The position numbers and the translations under genes were made by a program. Below the pieces are notes generated by a model. The model worked only from the letters and a program-made list of their open reading frames with translations. It ran no database searches and was not told the DNA's origin. This document shows positions 17,309 to 24,980 of a stretch of 31,744 nt of DNA, one piece after another. Source of the stretch: Sterolibacterium sp964500605 (GTDB lineage Bacteria; Pseudomonadota; Gammaproteobacteria; Burkholderiales; Rhodocyclaceae); contig CAZCOS010000019.1 of assembly GCA_964500605.1 (NCBI GenBank), forward strand, positions 1 to 31,744, written 5' to 3'. Numbering within the stretch: the first letter of the stretch is position 1; each line of letters begins with the position of its first letter.

Positions 17309-17518
17309 TTAGTGAATTTTTCCGGCCCTTCGGGTCGATCCTGTCAAAACCGTCCTACGAACGTCCTATGGTCGCCGGATGATAAGGCCAATCCCCTGAT
17401 GGATCAAGGATAATCGGGCCATTTCGCAATACCCCTGCCGTTCTTTCAAAGGAGATCCGTTCTATCCGTGATCTCGTTTCACACAACGCCCCCTTTTCTT
17501 TCAAACCGGAATCGACAC
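17309..17518. other. Divergent intergenic region of the synthase operon
   Basis: This 210-base gap separates the synthase operon (minus) from the dehydrogenase (plus) and should hold both promoters. On the minus strand there is a TTGACA-like hexamer at about 17339-17344 without a convincing -10 at the right distance. On the plus strand GATAAT at 17409-17414 is a possible -10 without a good -35. GGAGA at 17451-17455 precedes an in-frame GTG at 17468. A short GGCCC-TTC-GGGTC hairpin is at 17324-17336. No operator can be named. Confidence 0.4.
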
Positions 17519-18430
17519 ATGCAAATTGGTTTCATTGGCCTGGGAATCATGGGGCAACCCATGGCAAAACATCTGCTGAATGCAGGCCACACCCTGCACC
17601 TTTGGGCACGAAAACCCGAGACACTGGCACCCTGGAACGGCTTGAGGAATGTCACGATACATCCCGATGCATCCCAGCTTGCTCGACACACCGAAATGAT
17701 CATCACGATGCTTTCCGACACACCCGATGTCGAAGAGGTCATTCTCGGAAAAAATGGACTGGCCGAAGGCATTCGGCAATCCCCCCACGAGAGCCATGCC
17801 GATCCAAAAAAATCGACTCCGATTTTCATCGACATGAGCACCATTGCCCCTTCAGCTGCGCGAAAAATCGGCCAGCAGCTTGAATCACAAGGCATCGACT
17901 TCCTCGATGCACCGGTTTCCGGAGGACAAACTGGCGCGCAACAAGCCATGCTGACCATCATGGTCGGCGGAAAGGAAAACATTTTTGAGCAAGTCCGGCC
18001 CATTCTGGAAAAACTGGGACGCACCCTGACCTACATTGGCCCGACCGGTTCTGGCCAGGTTGCCAAAGCCTGCAACCAGATACTGACCGGCATCGGGATC
18101 GCAGCCGTCGCCGAAGCCCTTCATTTCGCGCGCACGAGCGGTGTCGACCCGGCCCGTGTTCGTGAAGCCCTGATGGGCGGTTTTGCGGGTAGCCGCATTC
18201 TCGAGGCTCACGGTCAGCGCATGTTGAACCGGGATTTTCAACCCGGTTTCAAGGCCTGGATGCACCAGAAAGACCTGCGGATCGTCATGAATGAAGCCCA
18301 GTCGCTCGGGCTTGCTCTCCCAGAAACCGCGCTCACCAGCCAGCTGTTCAACGCTCTGGTCGATAGTGGCCACGGCGAAGAAGATTCCATCGCCTTGCTG
18401 AAACTACTGGAGGAATTGAGTGGAACTTGA
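17519..18430 (+). CDS. NAD(P)-dependent beta-hydroxyacid dehydrogenase (HIBADH family)
   Basis: This 303-residue protein belongs to the 3-hydroxyisobutyrate/tartronate-semialdehyde reductase family. The N-terminal Rossmann motif G-F-I-G-L-G-I-M-G is at 4-12, the substrate loop D-A-P-V-S-G-G at 130-136, and the conserved Lys183 lies in G-Q-V-A-K-A-C-N-Q. Members reduce or oxidise short beta-hydroxyacids or semialdehydes. I set the start at the ATG at 17519 because the dinucleotide-binding strand begins directly there; a GTG at 17468 would add 17 residues not expected in the family. It is divergent from the synthase operon and convergent with the YeeE/YedE pair, so it is probably a single-gene unit. 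The family is broad, so the true substrate (3-hydroxyisobutyrate, tartronate semialdehyde or succinic semialdehyde) is undetermined. Confidence 0.88.
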   Translation: MQIGFIGLGIMGQPMAKHLLNAGHTLHLWARKPETLAPWNGLRNVTIHPDASQLARHTEMIITMLSDTPDVEEVILGKNGLAEGIRQSPHESHADPKKSTPIFIDMSTIAPSAARKIGQQLESQGIDFLDAPVSGGQTGAQQAMLTIMVGGKENIFEQVRPILEKLGRTLTYIGPTGSGQVAKACNQILTGIGIAAVAEALHFARTSGVDPARVREALMGGFAGSRILEAHGQRMLNRDFQPGFKAWMHQKDLRIVMNEAQSLGLALPETALTSQLFNALVDSGHGEEDSIALLKLLEELSGT

Positions 18431-18470
18431 ATGATCGGAGAGGCTCTGCGGCAGCCCGGCTCACTCCACT

Positions 18471-18974
18471 TCAGGATTTCGGATCTCGCTCCATCTGCGC
18501 ACGCTCGTTGTCCTGGGTATTCTGAAAACGACCCACCCAGAGACCATGCAACAAGGCCCCGACGAGGATGCTGGCCAAAGCCACGACCAAGTCGAATTGG
18601 CCCACCACCAGCCCTGCGCCCACCCCTGCCAATGCTGGCCCCGGGCACACGCCACAAAGACCCCAACCCAGACCGAACAGCACACCTCCAAGCGCACTTT
18701 GCCGGTCAAGATTGAAAGGTCTTTTCTCGAACGGCAGGCCAAGCAAGGAACGCGCCCGCAGACGGGGAACGATCTGAAAAACCAGAACATTCACCCCGAC
18801 TGCGCTCCCCAGTACCAGTAACAAACCAAGGTCCTGAAAGGTCAGAAAGGCCAGCACGGATTCGGGACGGATCATCGTAGACCAGGCCAGACCGAAACCA
18901 AACAGCAAACCGCTCATCAGCGTCAAGACAGAATCCAGCCTTAAAGTACTCGTATTCAAGGTATTTTTCATCAT
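18471..18974 (-). CDS. YeeE/YedE-type membrane protein, second half (DUF6691-like)
   Basis: This 167-residue hydrophobic protein has about four membrane segments and the signature G-W-G-L-C-G-V-C-P-G-P-A-L at 103-115, typical of the C-terminal half of YeeE/YedE (TsuA-like) transporters. The conserved Cys residues in this family handle thiosulfate or related sulfur compounds. It starts at TGATG, sharing one base with the stop of its partner, so the two halves are co-translated and should form one transporter. The C-terminal 20 residues are charged and probably cytoplasmic. An upstream extension to 19298 in the same frame only overlaps the partner gene and is not real. Confidence 0.85.
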   Translation of the reverse strand: MMKNTLNTSTLRLDSVLTLMSGLLFGFGLAWSTMIRPESVLAFLTFQDLGLLLVLGSAVGVNVLVFQIVPRLRARSLLGLPFEKRPFNLDRQSALGGVLFGLGWGLCGVCPGPALAGVGAGLVVGQFDLVVALASILVGALLHGLWVGRFQNTQDNERAQMERDPKS

Positions 18975-19435
18975 CAAATCCCAAGAGCCGACATCAATAA
19001 AGCCGTGGCCATGGCTGTGCCCAGGAAGGTGCAGACCATCAGAATGGAGCTGCCTGAAGCGGAAGCCATGCCGCAGATTCCGTGCCCGGAAGTACAGCCG
19101 CCCCCCAGCCGCGCCCCGAAACCGATCAGCAATCCACCCAATACAAATTTCCAGGCGGGTAAATGCGTCGGCATCATCGGCAGCCCCATCAAGGCATAAA
19201 GTAGCCCGCCTAACAACATTCCCAGTGCGTAGACCCCGCGCCACCGCCGCGAATCCAGTAGCTTCGCCTGCTGAAAGAAAGGGGATTTCAAAACCCAAGA
19301 CCAGACCGCACTCAGAAACGTCGAGGCCCCACCCTGACGCCCGGTCGTCACAAACAGCAAAGCCACCCCCGAGCCAATCAGCAAGCCGCCGATCAGATAA
19401 GGCGCGATACCATTCGGGAAATAACTGTCGATCAT
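18974..19435 (-). CDS. YeeE/YedE-type membrane protein, first half
   Basis: This 153-residue membrane protein has about four hydrophobic segments and the family signature G-G-G-C-T-S-G-H-G-I-C-G at 111-122. YeeE/YedE proteins import thiosulfate or move reduced sulfur in partnership with sulfurtransferases. In many proteobacteria the transporter is split into two adjacent genes, as here. I chose the ATG at 19435: it is preceded by a purine-rich GGGGTAGGG stretch, and the hydrophobic protein starts there. The open frame continues upstream to 19753, but that part is a translation of tRNA-Thr and its leader. The spacer 19436-19614 to the tRNA holds the hairpin at 19591-19609 and presumably this operon's promoter, which I could not pick out. 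Confidence 0.87.
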   Translation of the reverse strand: MIDSYFPNGIAPYLIGGLLIGSGVALLFVTTGRQGGASTFLSAVWSWVLKSPFFQQAKLLDSRRWRGVYALGMLLGGLLYALMGLPMMPTHLPAWKFVLGGLLIGFGARLGGGCTSGHGICGMASASGSSILMVCTFLGTAMATALLMSALGI

Positions 19436-19590
19436 GAACCCTACCCCGGAATCAAAAAGTAAACCCCTCAAAACCGACCACCGATTGTCGCCATTCAAGC
19501 GTGTATCCGTAAAAAGCACGGGCACTCGCAAAACAAACGAGGAGCCGAGGAGCTGGCTTCCATGAACGGGATAAGAGGATTTTGGATCAT

Positions 19591-19609
19591 CCAGACCCGT
19601 TGAGTCTGG
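19591..19609 (-). terminator. Hairpin downstream of tRNA-Thr (weak terminator candidate)
   Basis: CCAGAC and GTCTGG form a perfect 6-bp stem with a 7-base loop, five bases after the tRNA 3' end on the minus strand. It is not followed by a real T tract, so it may be a processing stop, or the tRNA transcript may read into the YeeE/YedE genes. Confidence 0.35.
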
Positions 19610-19614
19610 TATCG

Positions 19615-19690
19615 TGGTGCCGGCGAGAAGAATCGAACTCCCGACCTTCGCATTACAAGTGCGCTGCTCTACCAACTGAGCTACGCCGGC
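19615..19690 (-). tRNA. tRNA-Thr (UGU)
   Basis: A 76-base tRNA reads on the minus strand. The acceptor arms GCCGGCG/CGCCGGC pair perfectly, the D-arm is GCTC-AGTTGGTA-GAGC, the anticodon loop is CTTGTAA with anticodon TGT (plus-strand 19655-19657), and the T-loop is TTCGATT. The 3' CCA is encoded. The first pair of the anticodon stem appears to be a G-A mismatch, and the T-stem contains two G-U pairs. The UGU anticodon reads ACA and, by wobble, ACG. It stands alone, not in a tRNA cluster. Confidence 0.97.
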
Positions 19691-19742
19691 CCGATAGGCT
19701 GAACCACGTTTCAGCGTCGTGGACGCCCCATGAAAGGCGCGG

Positions 19743-19771
19743 ATTATAACCATGCAACCCGCTGTTCGCTA
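19743..19771 (-). promoter_or_regulatory. Sigma-70 promoter of tRNA-Thr
   Basis: A perfect TATAAT (plus-strand 19743-19748) lies about 53 bases before the tRNA 5' end, with a weak -35 (TAGCGA) at 17-base spacing. The bases after the -10 are GC-rich (CCGCGCC), the discriminator type linked to stringent control of stable-RNA promoters. Confidence 0.65.
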
Positions 19772-19812
19772 CATTCCGTAGAATCCCGCGTTCTGACTTT
19801 CTGCTTTGCCTC

Positions 19813-21357
19813 ATGTCTGCCTCCTCACCCTCTACGGACACTCTCCTGCGTCTTTTGCTCATCGAAGCTTCCGAGGAAGACGCGGTGAAGCTGCTGGATG
19901 TCCTCCGGGCATCAGGTATCGTTGTGCATGCGCAGCGCGTTGCCAGCACTGTAGCCTTGCGCACAGCTTTGCGTGGGCAGACCTGGGATGCGGTTCTGTG
20001 TCGCCTTCACCTGCCCTCCCTTTCCGCGCAAACCGCCTTTCGGGTTATTCAGAGCCTGGAACTGGACCTGCCCTTCGTTCTCATTGCCGACGATCTGAAC
20101 GACCCCGCCGTGAGCAAACTGATGCGTAACGGGGCGCATGACTGTTTTTCCCTGCTTCAGCCCGAACGCCTTCTCCTGGCCCTTGAGCGCGAAATCCGCT
20201 ACGCCCACCATCGCGCCGATCACCGGGCCGCACTGGAAATGTTGCGCATCAGCGAAGCCCGCTTTCGCGCACTGGCATCCAATCTGCCCGGCATGGTGTT
20301 TCAACTTCAACGCAATGCCTCGCACGACCTGCGTTTCATTTATGTCAGTGAAGGCTGCAACAAGCTGCTAGGGCTCAAACCCCACGAGCTACTGGCAGCC
20401 CCGCATCGTTTCATGGAGGCGATTCACCCTGCCGATCGCCCTGCACTGGATCATGCCCTGGCGGAATCGGCGAGCACCTGCAATATGCTCAACTGGGAGG
20501 GACGAATCCGGAAACGAGGCAAAATCAAATGGATCAATCTGCGTTCCACACCGCAGAAAATGGCCCCTGACACCCTCCAATGGCAAGGAATTGCCACAGA
20601 CATCTCCCTGAGCAAAGAAGGCGAAGCCAAGCTGCGCCACTCACGCGAGCAACTGTCCGAGCTATCCGACCACCTCGAATCCGCCAAGGAAGAGGAACGC
20701 GAACGTATTGCACGAGATGTGCACGACGAACTGGGTGGAACACTGGCGGTCATCAAGATCGAAACGGCCCTGCTGACCGCCAAGCTACCGTCCGAATTTC
20801 AGGAGCTTCATGCGAAAGCGCGTGCCATCGAGAACATGCTGGATCAGGCCATGAACACGGTTAGCCGGGTCGCCCGGGAACTGCGTCCGGGCATTCTCAA
20901 AGAATTCGGCCTGTCGGCTGCGATCGAATGCCAGGCAGACGATTTCACCCAACGCACAGGAATTGTCTGCCGGGCACATTGTGACGAAGACGAAGGCGCG
21001 ATTGATCCGCACGTTTCACTGGCCCTTTTCCGCATCTTTCAAGAAGCTCTGACCAATGTTGCCAAGCACGCCCAGGCAACACGCGTCACTGTCAATCTTC
21101 GCCGGAAACGTCACCATGTCATTCTGGAAATCCGCGATAATGGAAAAGGTATTTCGCAAGCCGACCTGAACAAACCCAAGTCCTTTGGGCTGCGTGGCAT
21201 TCGCGAGCGCATCAATCATCTGAATGGAGAATTCACGCTAGGAGCGGCAGAACAGGGCGGCTGCCTCATCATCCTGAGTGTGCCCGTCGCCCGTCGCAAC
21301 CTGCCTACTCCCGCCTCCGAACAACCGGACGACTCTTTGCAGCGCAATCTTTTCTGA
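19813..21357 (+). CDS. NarL-type sensor histidine kinase with degenerate receiver and PAS
   Basis: This 514-residue cytoplasmic kinase has no membrane segment. Residues about 10-130 have receiver-like order but lack the phospho-acceptor: the usual L-D-L-x-L-P reads C-R-L-H-L-P with Arg64 in place of Asp, and the usual Lys near residue 115 is absent. A PAS domain spans about 145-265. A HisKA_3 dimerisation domain follows, with His304 in R-D-V-H-D-E-L-G-G. The HATPase_c domain (about 400-492) has Asn415, D-N-G-K-G at 442-446 and G-L-R-G-I-R-E-R at 459-466. It should phosphorylate the response regulator that starts 22 bases downstream. It is the first gene of a long operon with a diguanylate cyclase and rfbBACD. 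The signal is unknown; the PAS could bind a small ligand or cofactor. Confidence 0.9.
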   Translation: MSASSPSTDTLLRLLLIEASEEDAVKLLDVLRASGIVVHAQRVASTVALRTALRGQTWDAVLCRLHLPSLSAQTAFRVIQSLELDLPFVLIADDLNDPAVSKLMRNGAHDCFSLLQPERLLLALEREIRYAHHRADHRAALEMLRISEARFRALASNLPGMVFQLQRNASHDLRFIYVSEGCNKLLGLKPHELLAAPHRFMEAIHPADRPALDHALAESASTCNMLNWEGRIRKRGKIKWINLRSTPQKMAPDTLQWQGIATDISLSKEGEAKLRHSREQLSELSDHLESAKEEERERIARDVHDELGGTLAVIKIETALLTAKLPSEFQELHAKARAIENMLDQAMNTVSRVARELRPGILKEFGLSAAIECQADDFTQRTGIVCRAHCDEDEGAIDPHVSLALFRIFQEALTNVAKHAQATRVTVNLRRKRHHVILEIRDNGKGISQADLNKPKSFGLRGIRERINHLNGEFTLGAAEQGGCLIILSVPVARRNLPTPASEQPDDSLQRNLF

Positions 21358-21379
21358 ATCCTGCTTTGCCCAGACCACC

Positions 21380-22027
21380 ATGAGCTCAGAATCAAAAATC
21401 CGTGTCCTGATTGCCGACGATCACGCCATCGTTCGGCAAGGCTTACGGCAGATTCTTTCGGAAACCGAAGACATGCTCGTTGCCGGCGAGGCAGCCGATG
21501 GCGTCGATGCGCTCCACATGGCGCGGGAACAATCCTGGGATGTCGTGCTCCTCGATGTTTCCATGCCCAATCGCAACGGCATCGACACTTTGAAAATGCT
21601 CAAAAAAGAATTCCCCCGGCTGCCCGTTCTGATGCTCAGCATGCACCCGGAGGAGCAATACGCCGTGCGGGCCCTGAAATCCGGGGCATCGGGCTATGTC
21701 ACCAAACAAAGCGCGCCAGAACAACTGGTCACGGCCATCCGTCAAGTGGCGCGCGGCCAGAAATATGTCAGCCCTTCCGTAGCGATGAAGCTAGCCGATG
21801 CCATTTTAGAAAACGACGACCGTCCGCCTCATGAAACCTTGTCAAATCGCGAATATCAAATTTTCTGCCTGATTGCCGCAGGACGGCCGCTCACGCAAAT
21901 TGCGGAACAAGTCAATATCAGCGTCAAAACCGTCAGCGAATACCGAAAGCGTATTCTGGAAAAAATGAAGCTGGAAAGTAATGCCGAGCTGATCCATTAT
22001 GGGCTCAAGCACGGTCTCGTCGAATAA
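21380..22027 (+). CDS. NarL/FixJ-family response regulator
   Basis: This 215-residue protein has a complete receiver (acidic pair Asp13-Asp14, phospho-acceptor Asp59 in L-L-D-V-S-M-P, Lys109 in G-Y-V-T-K) and a C-terminal LuxR-type helix-turn-helix (about 150-212; L-S-N-R-E-Y-Q-I-F and I-S-V-K-T-V-S-E-Y). It should bind DNA when phosphorylated by the kinase encoded immediately upstream. I chose the ATG at 21380, where the receiver starts; an ATG at 21278 would lie inside the kinase gene and adds 34 unrelated residues. The target genes are unknown, but its place ahead of the cyclase and rfb genes makes autoregulation of the operon plausible. Confidence 0.93.
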   Translation: MSSESKIRVLIADDHAIVRQGLRQILSETEDMLVAGEAADGVDALHMAREQSWDVVLLDVSMPNRNGIDTLKMLKKEFPRLPVLMLSMHPEEQYAVRALKSGASGYVTKQSAPEQLVTAIRQVARGQKYVSPSVAMKLADAILENDDRPPHETLSNREYQIFCLIAAGRPLTQIAEQVNISVKTVSEYRKRILEKMKLESNAELIHYGLKHGLVE

Positions 22028-22064
22028 GCCGTCGCTTCTCCAGCTGCCCCGCGCCCCCCACACC

Positions 22065-23879
22065 ATGAACAGCAAACCAACCCAGCCCTCCGAAATTGCC
22101 CGGGAAGTCCTGCGGCAGCTGGCCATGCGTCGCCAGCTGCCCACACCGGACCATTACACGGCCTTGTACAACGAAATCGCTGGCACAGGAGCCGTTGAAG
22201 TCTTCCCGGATCGCCCACTGAAAGACGTCGTCGCCTCGCTCCCCCGCAAGACACCAGAACAGACCCGCATCGCCCGACAGCTCGAAACCGCCATTTCCGA
22301 AAAAAGCTGGGGCGGACTAAAAAAAGCCGTTCAGGACATTGTCACCGCCAATACAGCCGAACCACTGGCCTGGGGCACTTTGCTGCGCGAACTCATACAA
22401 CAGCTGGAACGTAGCCATGCCCAACTGACCCCAGCGAGGAAACGCGAAACACTCGACCGACTCCTGCAAGCCGCAGCCACGCCTGAGCTGCTTCATGGCC
22501 GCCTGCAATCCTTGCTGAAATCCTGGGCTCAGGGAGAAACCGCCGAAGATATTGCGCTGGTGGACGGTGAATTACCCCCGCCGGAAACCTCCACATCAAC
22601 AACCGTTTCAGCCGCTGCTTCAAGTGCTACTTTAACCGCCGCAAACCCAACCCACCCGGCCAGCCCTCCCCTCCCCCCCCCCAACAATAACGATCTGCAG
22701 GAGTGGTTTTCCTTCCTGCTCGAAAACAGCATCAGCACCCTGCTGGCTGACGCGCCAGAATTGAACGTCGAGGTTCAAACCCTGGCCAAGGAACTGCGAA
22801 AATTACGCCCACCAGAGGGAGTGGCCGGTTTCGCCGCCAAGCTCAAGAAATTCAGCTATCGCCTGCAGTTCCTGGCCGAAGACCAGCTCGAATTACGCAC
22901 GGCACTGCTGCACCTCCTGCGTCTGATCATCGAAAACATCAGCGAGATCGTCATCGACGACCGCCCCTTGCACAACCAGATTTCCACCCTGCTCGAGCTT
23001 GTCAACAAACCGCTCAATCTGCGGCAACTGGATGACATCGAACGCCGGATGAAGGATGTGATATTCAAGCAGGGCATGCTCAAGAAGCAGCTAACCGAAG
23101 CCCAGGAAAGGTTGCGTGAGATGCTGGCCTCCTTCGTGGATCGTCTGGCGGACATGTCCATTGAAACCGGCGCGTTTCACGAGACCATTGAAACCTGCGC
23201 CCAACGGATCGGGCAAGCCAACGACATCAGCCAAATTTCCGAAGTGCTCGGTGAAGTCATGACGGCTACACGCGCCATGCAACTCAACGCCCAGCGTTCG
23301 CGTGATGAACTGCAGGCCATGCGTCAGCGCGTCGTCGAAACCGAAAAAGAGCTCGAGCGCTTGCAAACCGAACTCTCCCAGGCCAGCGAAATGGTACGGA
23401 TCGACCCGCTCACGGGCACGCTCAACCGAAAGGGGATGGAAGAAGCCATGGATCGCGAAGTGGCACGCTTTCTCCGACAAAAAACGAATCTCTGTCTGGC
23501 CATGCTCGATATCGACAACTTCAAGAAACTCAACGATACACGCGGCCACGAAGCCGGTGATGCCGCCTTGGTGCACCTGGCTCAGGTTGTCAAGGACACC
23601 ATCCGACCCCAGGACACCGTGGCGCGCTACGGCGGTGAAGAATTCGTCCTTTTGCTTCCCGAAACCTCCCTGGAAGAATCTGTTGCTGCCCTCACCCGTC
23701 TTCAACGTGAGCTCACCCGAAAGTTCTTCATGCACAACAACGAAAAAATCCTCATTACCTTCAGTGCGGGCGTTGCCGAAATAAGCCCGGATGAAGCCCC
23801 CATGGAAGCCCTGAAACGTGCCGACCAGGCCATGTATCTGGCCAAACGAGCCGGCAAGAATCGCGTGGTGCCCGCATGA
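22065..23879 (+). CDS. Diguanylate cyclase (GGDEF) with long N-terminal region
   Basis: This 604-residue protein ends in a GGDEF domain (about 440-602) with an intact G-G-E-E-F active site at 523-527 and an R-P-Q-D inhibitory site at 514-517, five residues ahead, so it should make c-di-GMP and be product-inhibited. The N-terminal 430 residues have no domain I can name. They comprise a helical section (1-165), a Ser/Thr/Ala/Pro linker (about 170-207) and a second helical section (210-430) ending in a coiled coil that runs into the cyclase. No membrane segment is visible. The ATG at 22065 lies 37 bases after the response-regulator stop; an earlier ATG at 21999 would overlap that gene. The stop overlaps the rfbB start as ATGA. 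A run of ten C lies in the linker. Confidence 0.9.
   Translation: MNSKPTQPSEIAREVLRQLAMRRQLPTPDHYTALYNEIAGTGAVEVFPDRPLKDVVASLPRKTPEQTRIARQLETAISEKSWGGLKKAVQDIVTANTAEPLAWGTLLRELIQQLERSHAQLTPARKRETLDRLLQAAATPELLHGRLQSLLKSWAQGETAEDIALVDGELPPPETSTSTTVSAAASSATLTAANPTHPASPPLPPPNNNDLQEWFSFLLENSISTLLADAPELNVEVQTLAKELRKLRPPEGVAGFAAKLKKFSYRLQFLAEDQLELRTALLHLLRLIIENISEIVIDDRPLHNQISTLLELVNKPLNLRQLDDIERRMKDVIFKQGMLKKQLTEAQERLREMLASFVDRLADMSIETGAFHETIETCAQRIGQANDISQISEVLGEVMTATRAMQLNAQRSRDELQAMRQRVVETEKELERLQTELSQASEMVRIDPLTGTLNRKGMEEAMDREVARFLRQKTNLCLAMLDIDNFKKLNDTRGHEAGDAALVHLAQVVKDTIRPQDTVARYGGEEFVLLLPETSLEESVAALTRLQRELTRKFFMHNNEKILITFSAGVAEISPDEAPMEALKRADQAMYLAKRAGKNRVVPA
22673..22682. repeat. Poly-C tract of 10 in the diguanylate cyclase linker
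   Basis: Ten consecutive C encode the Leu-Pro-Pro-Pro part of the proline-rich linker (about residues 203-206). A slip of one or two bases would remove the second helical section and the GGDEF domain. This is the longest mononucleotide run I found in the window. Confidence 0.95.
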
Positions 23880-24964
23880 GTTCAATGAGTTCGATGGGTT
23901 CGCGCGCTCTTTTCGTCACCGGTGGTGCCGGTTTCATTGGTTCCGCACTGGTTCGTCTGCTGATTCAGGAAACCGACTGGATCATCGTCAATATCGACAA
24001 GCTGACCTACGCGGGCAATCTCGAGTCCCTGGCGATGCTCAGGAACGAGCCACGTCATGTTTTCTCTCGAACCGACATCCAGGATCGTGCCGCGCTCGAT
24101 GCCCTGTTCACCCAGCATCGCCCCAGCGGCATCATCCATCTCGCCGCCGAATCTCATGTCGACCGTTCCATCCACGGCCCCGCCGAATTCATCGCCACCA
24201 ATATTGCCGGGACTTACAGCCTGCTGGAAGCAGCCCGTCACTGGTGGATGAGCCTGGATGAGGAGGGGAAACGGACGTTCCGTTTCCATCACGTTTCCAC
24301 TGACGAAGTGTACGGCAGCCTGGGTACAGAAGGGCTCTTCACCGAAACCACCCCTTACGATCCCAGCTCACCCTATTCCGCATCGAAGGCCGCCTCCGAC
24401 CATCTGGTTCGCGCCTGGCAACGGACTTATGGTTTGCCCACGATTGTCACCAACTGCTCGAATAACTACGGCCCTTACCAGTTCCCTGAAAAACTGATTC
24501 CCGTCGTGATCCTGAACGCACTGGCGGGCAAACCTTTACCCATCTATGGCAAGGGCGACAATATCCGTGATTGGCTCTATGTCGACGACCACGCACGCGC
24601 CCTGAAGCTCGTATTCGAGCAAGGCAAGCCGGGAGCGACCTACAACATTGGCGGCCACAACGAAAAAACCAATCTTGAAGTCGTCGACCAGCTCTGTCTT
24701 TTGCTAGACGAGCTGCGCCCGCGTACCGACGGCAAGTCTTACCTCGAACAAAAGACCTTCGTGACTGACCGCCCCGGCCACGACCGACGTTATGCAATCG
24801 ATGCCACAAAAATCCAGCGTGAACTAGGCTGGGTACCTCGTGAAAACTTCACCAGCGGACTGCGAAAAACCGTGGAATGGTATCTGGCCAATCCCGTCTG
24901 GATCGAACATGTCATCAGCGGCGAATATCGCCACTGGCTGGAAAAGAACTACGAACAACGTTAA
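23876..24964 (+). CDS. rfbB: dTDP-glucose 4,6-dehydratase
   Basis: This 362-residue SDR enzyme converts dTDP-D-glucose to dTDP-4-keto-6-deoxy-D-glucose, the second step of dTDP-L-rhamnose synthesis. It shows the NAD-binding motif G-G-A-G-F-I-G at 16-22, the catalytic S-T-D-E-V-Y-G at 141-147, and Tyr167/Lys171 in Y-S-A-S-K. The Asp-Glu pair after Thr142 is the hallmark of the dehydratase. Its ATG overlaps the cyclase stop (ATGA), so it is probably translationally coupled to it. Three in-frame ATGs (23876, 23885, 23894) lie in a 9-bp imperfect repeat, and any could start the protein because the fold begins at about residue 10. The gene is also known as rmlB. Confidence 0.96.
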   Translation: MSSMSSMGSRALFVTGGAGFIGSALVRLLIQETDWIIVNIDKLTYAGNLESLAMLRNEPRHVFSRTDIQDRAALDALFTQHRPSGIIHLAAESHVDRSIHGPAEFIATNIAGTYSLLEAARHWWMSLDEEGKRTFRFHHVSTDEVYGSLGTEGLFTETTPYDPSSPYSASKAASDHLVRAWQRTYGLPTIVTNCSNNYGPYQFPEKLIPVVILNALAGKPLPIYGKGDNIRDWLYVDDHARALKLVFEQGKPGATYNIGGHNEKTNLEVVDQLCLLLDELRPRTDGKSYLEQKTFVTDRPGHDRRYAIDATKIQRELGWVPRENFTSGLRKTVEWYLANPVWIEHVISGEYRHWLEKNYEQR

Positions 24965-24980
24965 GCAGATTCATCTTCAC

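Noticed and set aside
17324..17336. GGCCC-TTC-GGGTC hairpin as a terminator
   Set aside because: Five-base stem with a wobble pair and no T tract; it lies upstream of divergent genes where a terminator is not expected.
18431..18470. Possible bidirectional terminator between the dehydrogenase and YeeE/YedE genes
   Set aside because: No stem with a T run could be drawn in this 40-base gap.
19436..19753. Upstream extension of the first YeeE/YedE gene
   Set aside because: The frame reads V-A-Q-L-V-E-Q-R-T-C-N-A-K, the familiar mistranslation of a tRNA gene. The real protein starts at 19435.
19779..19784. TAGAAT as a -10 for the histidine kinase operon
   Set aside because: Position is suitable but no -35 at proper spacing was found; too weak to list as a promoter.
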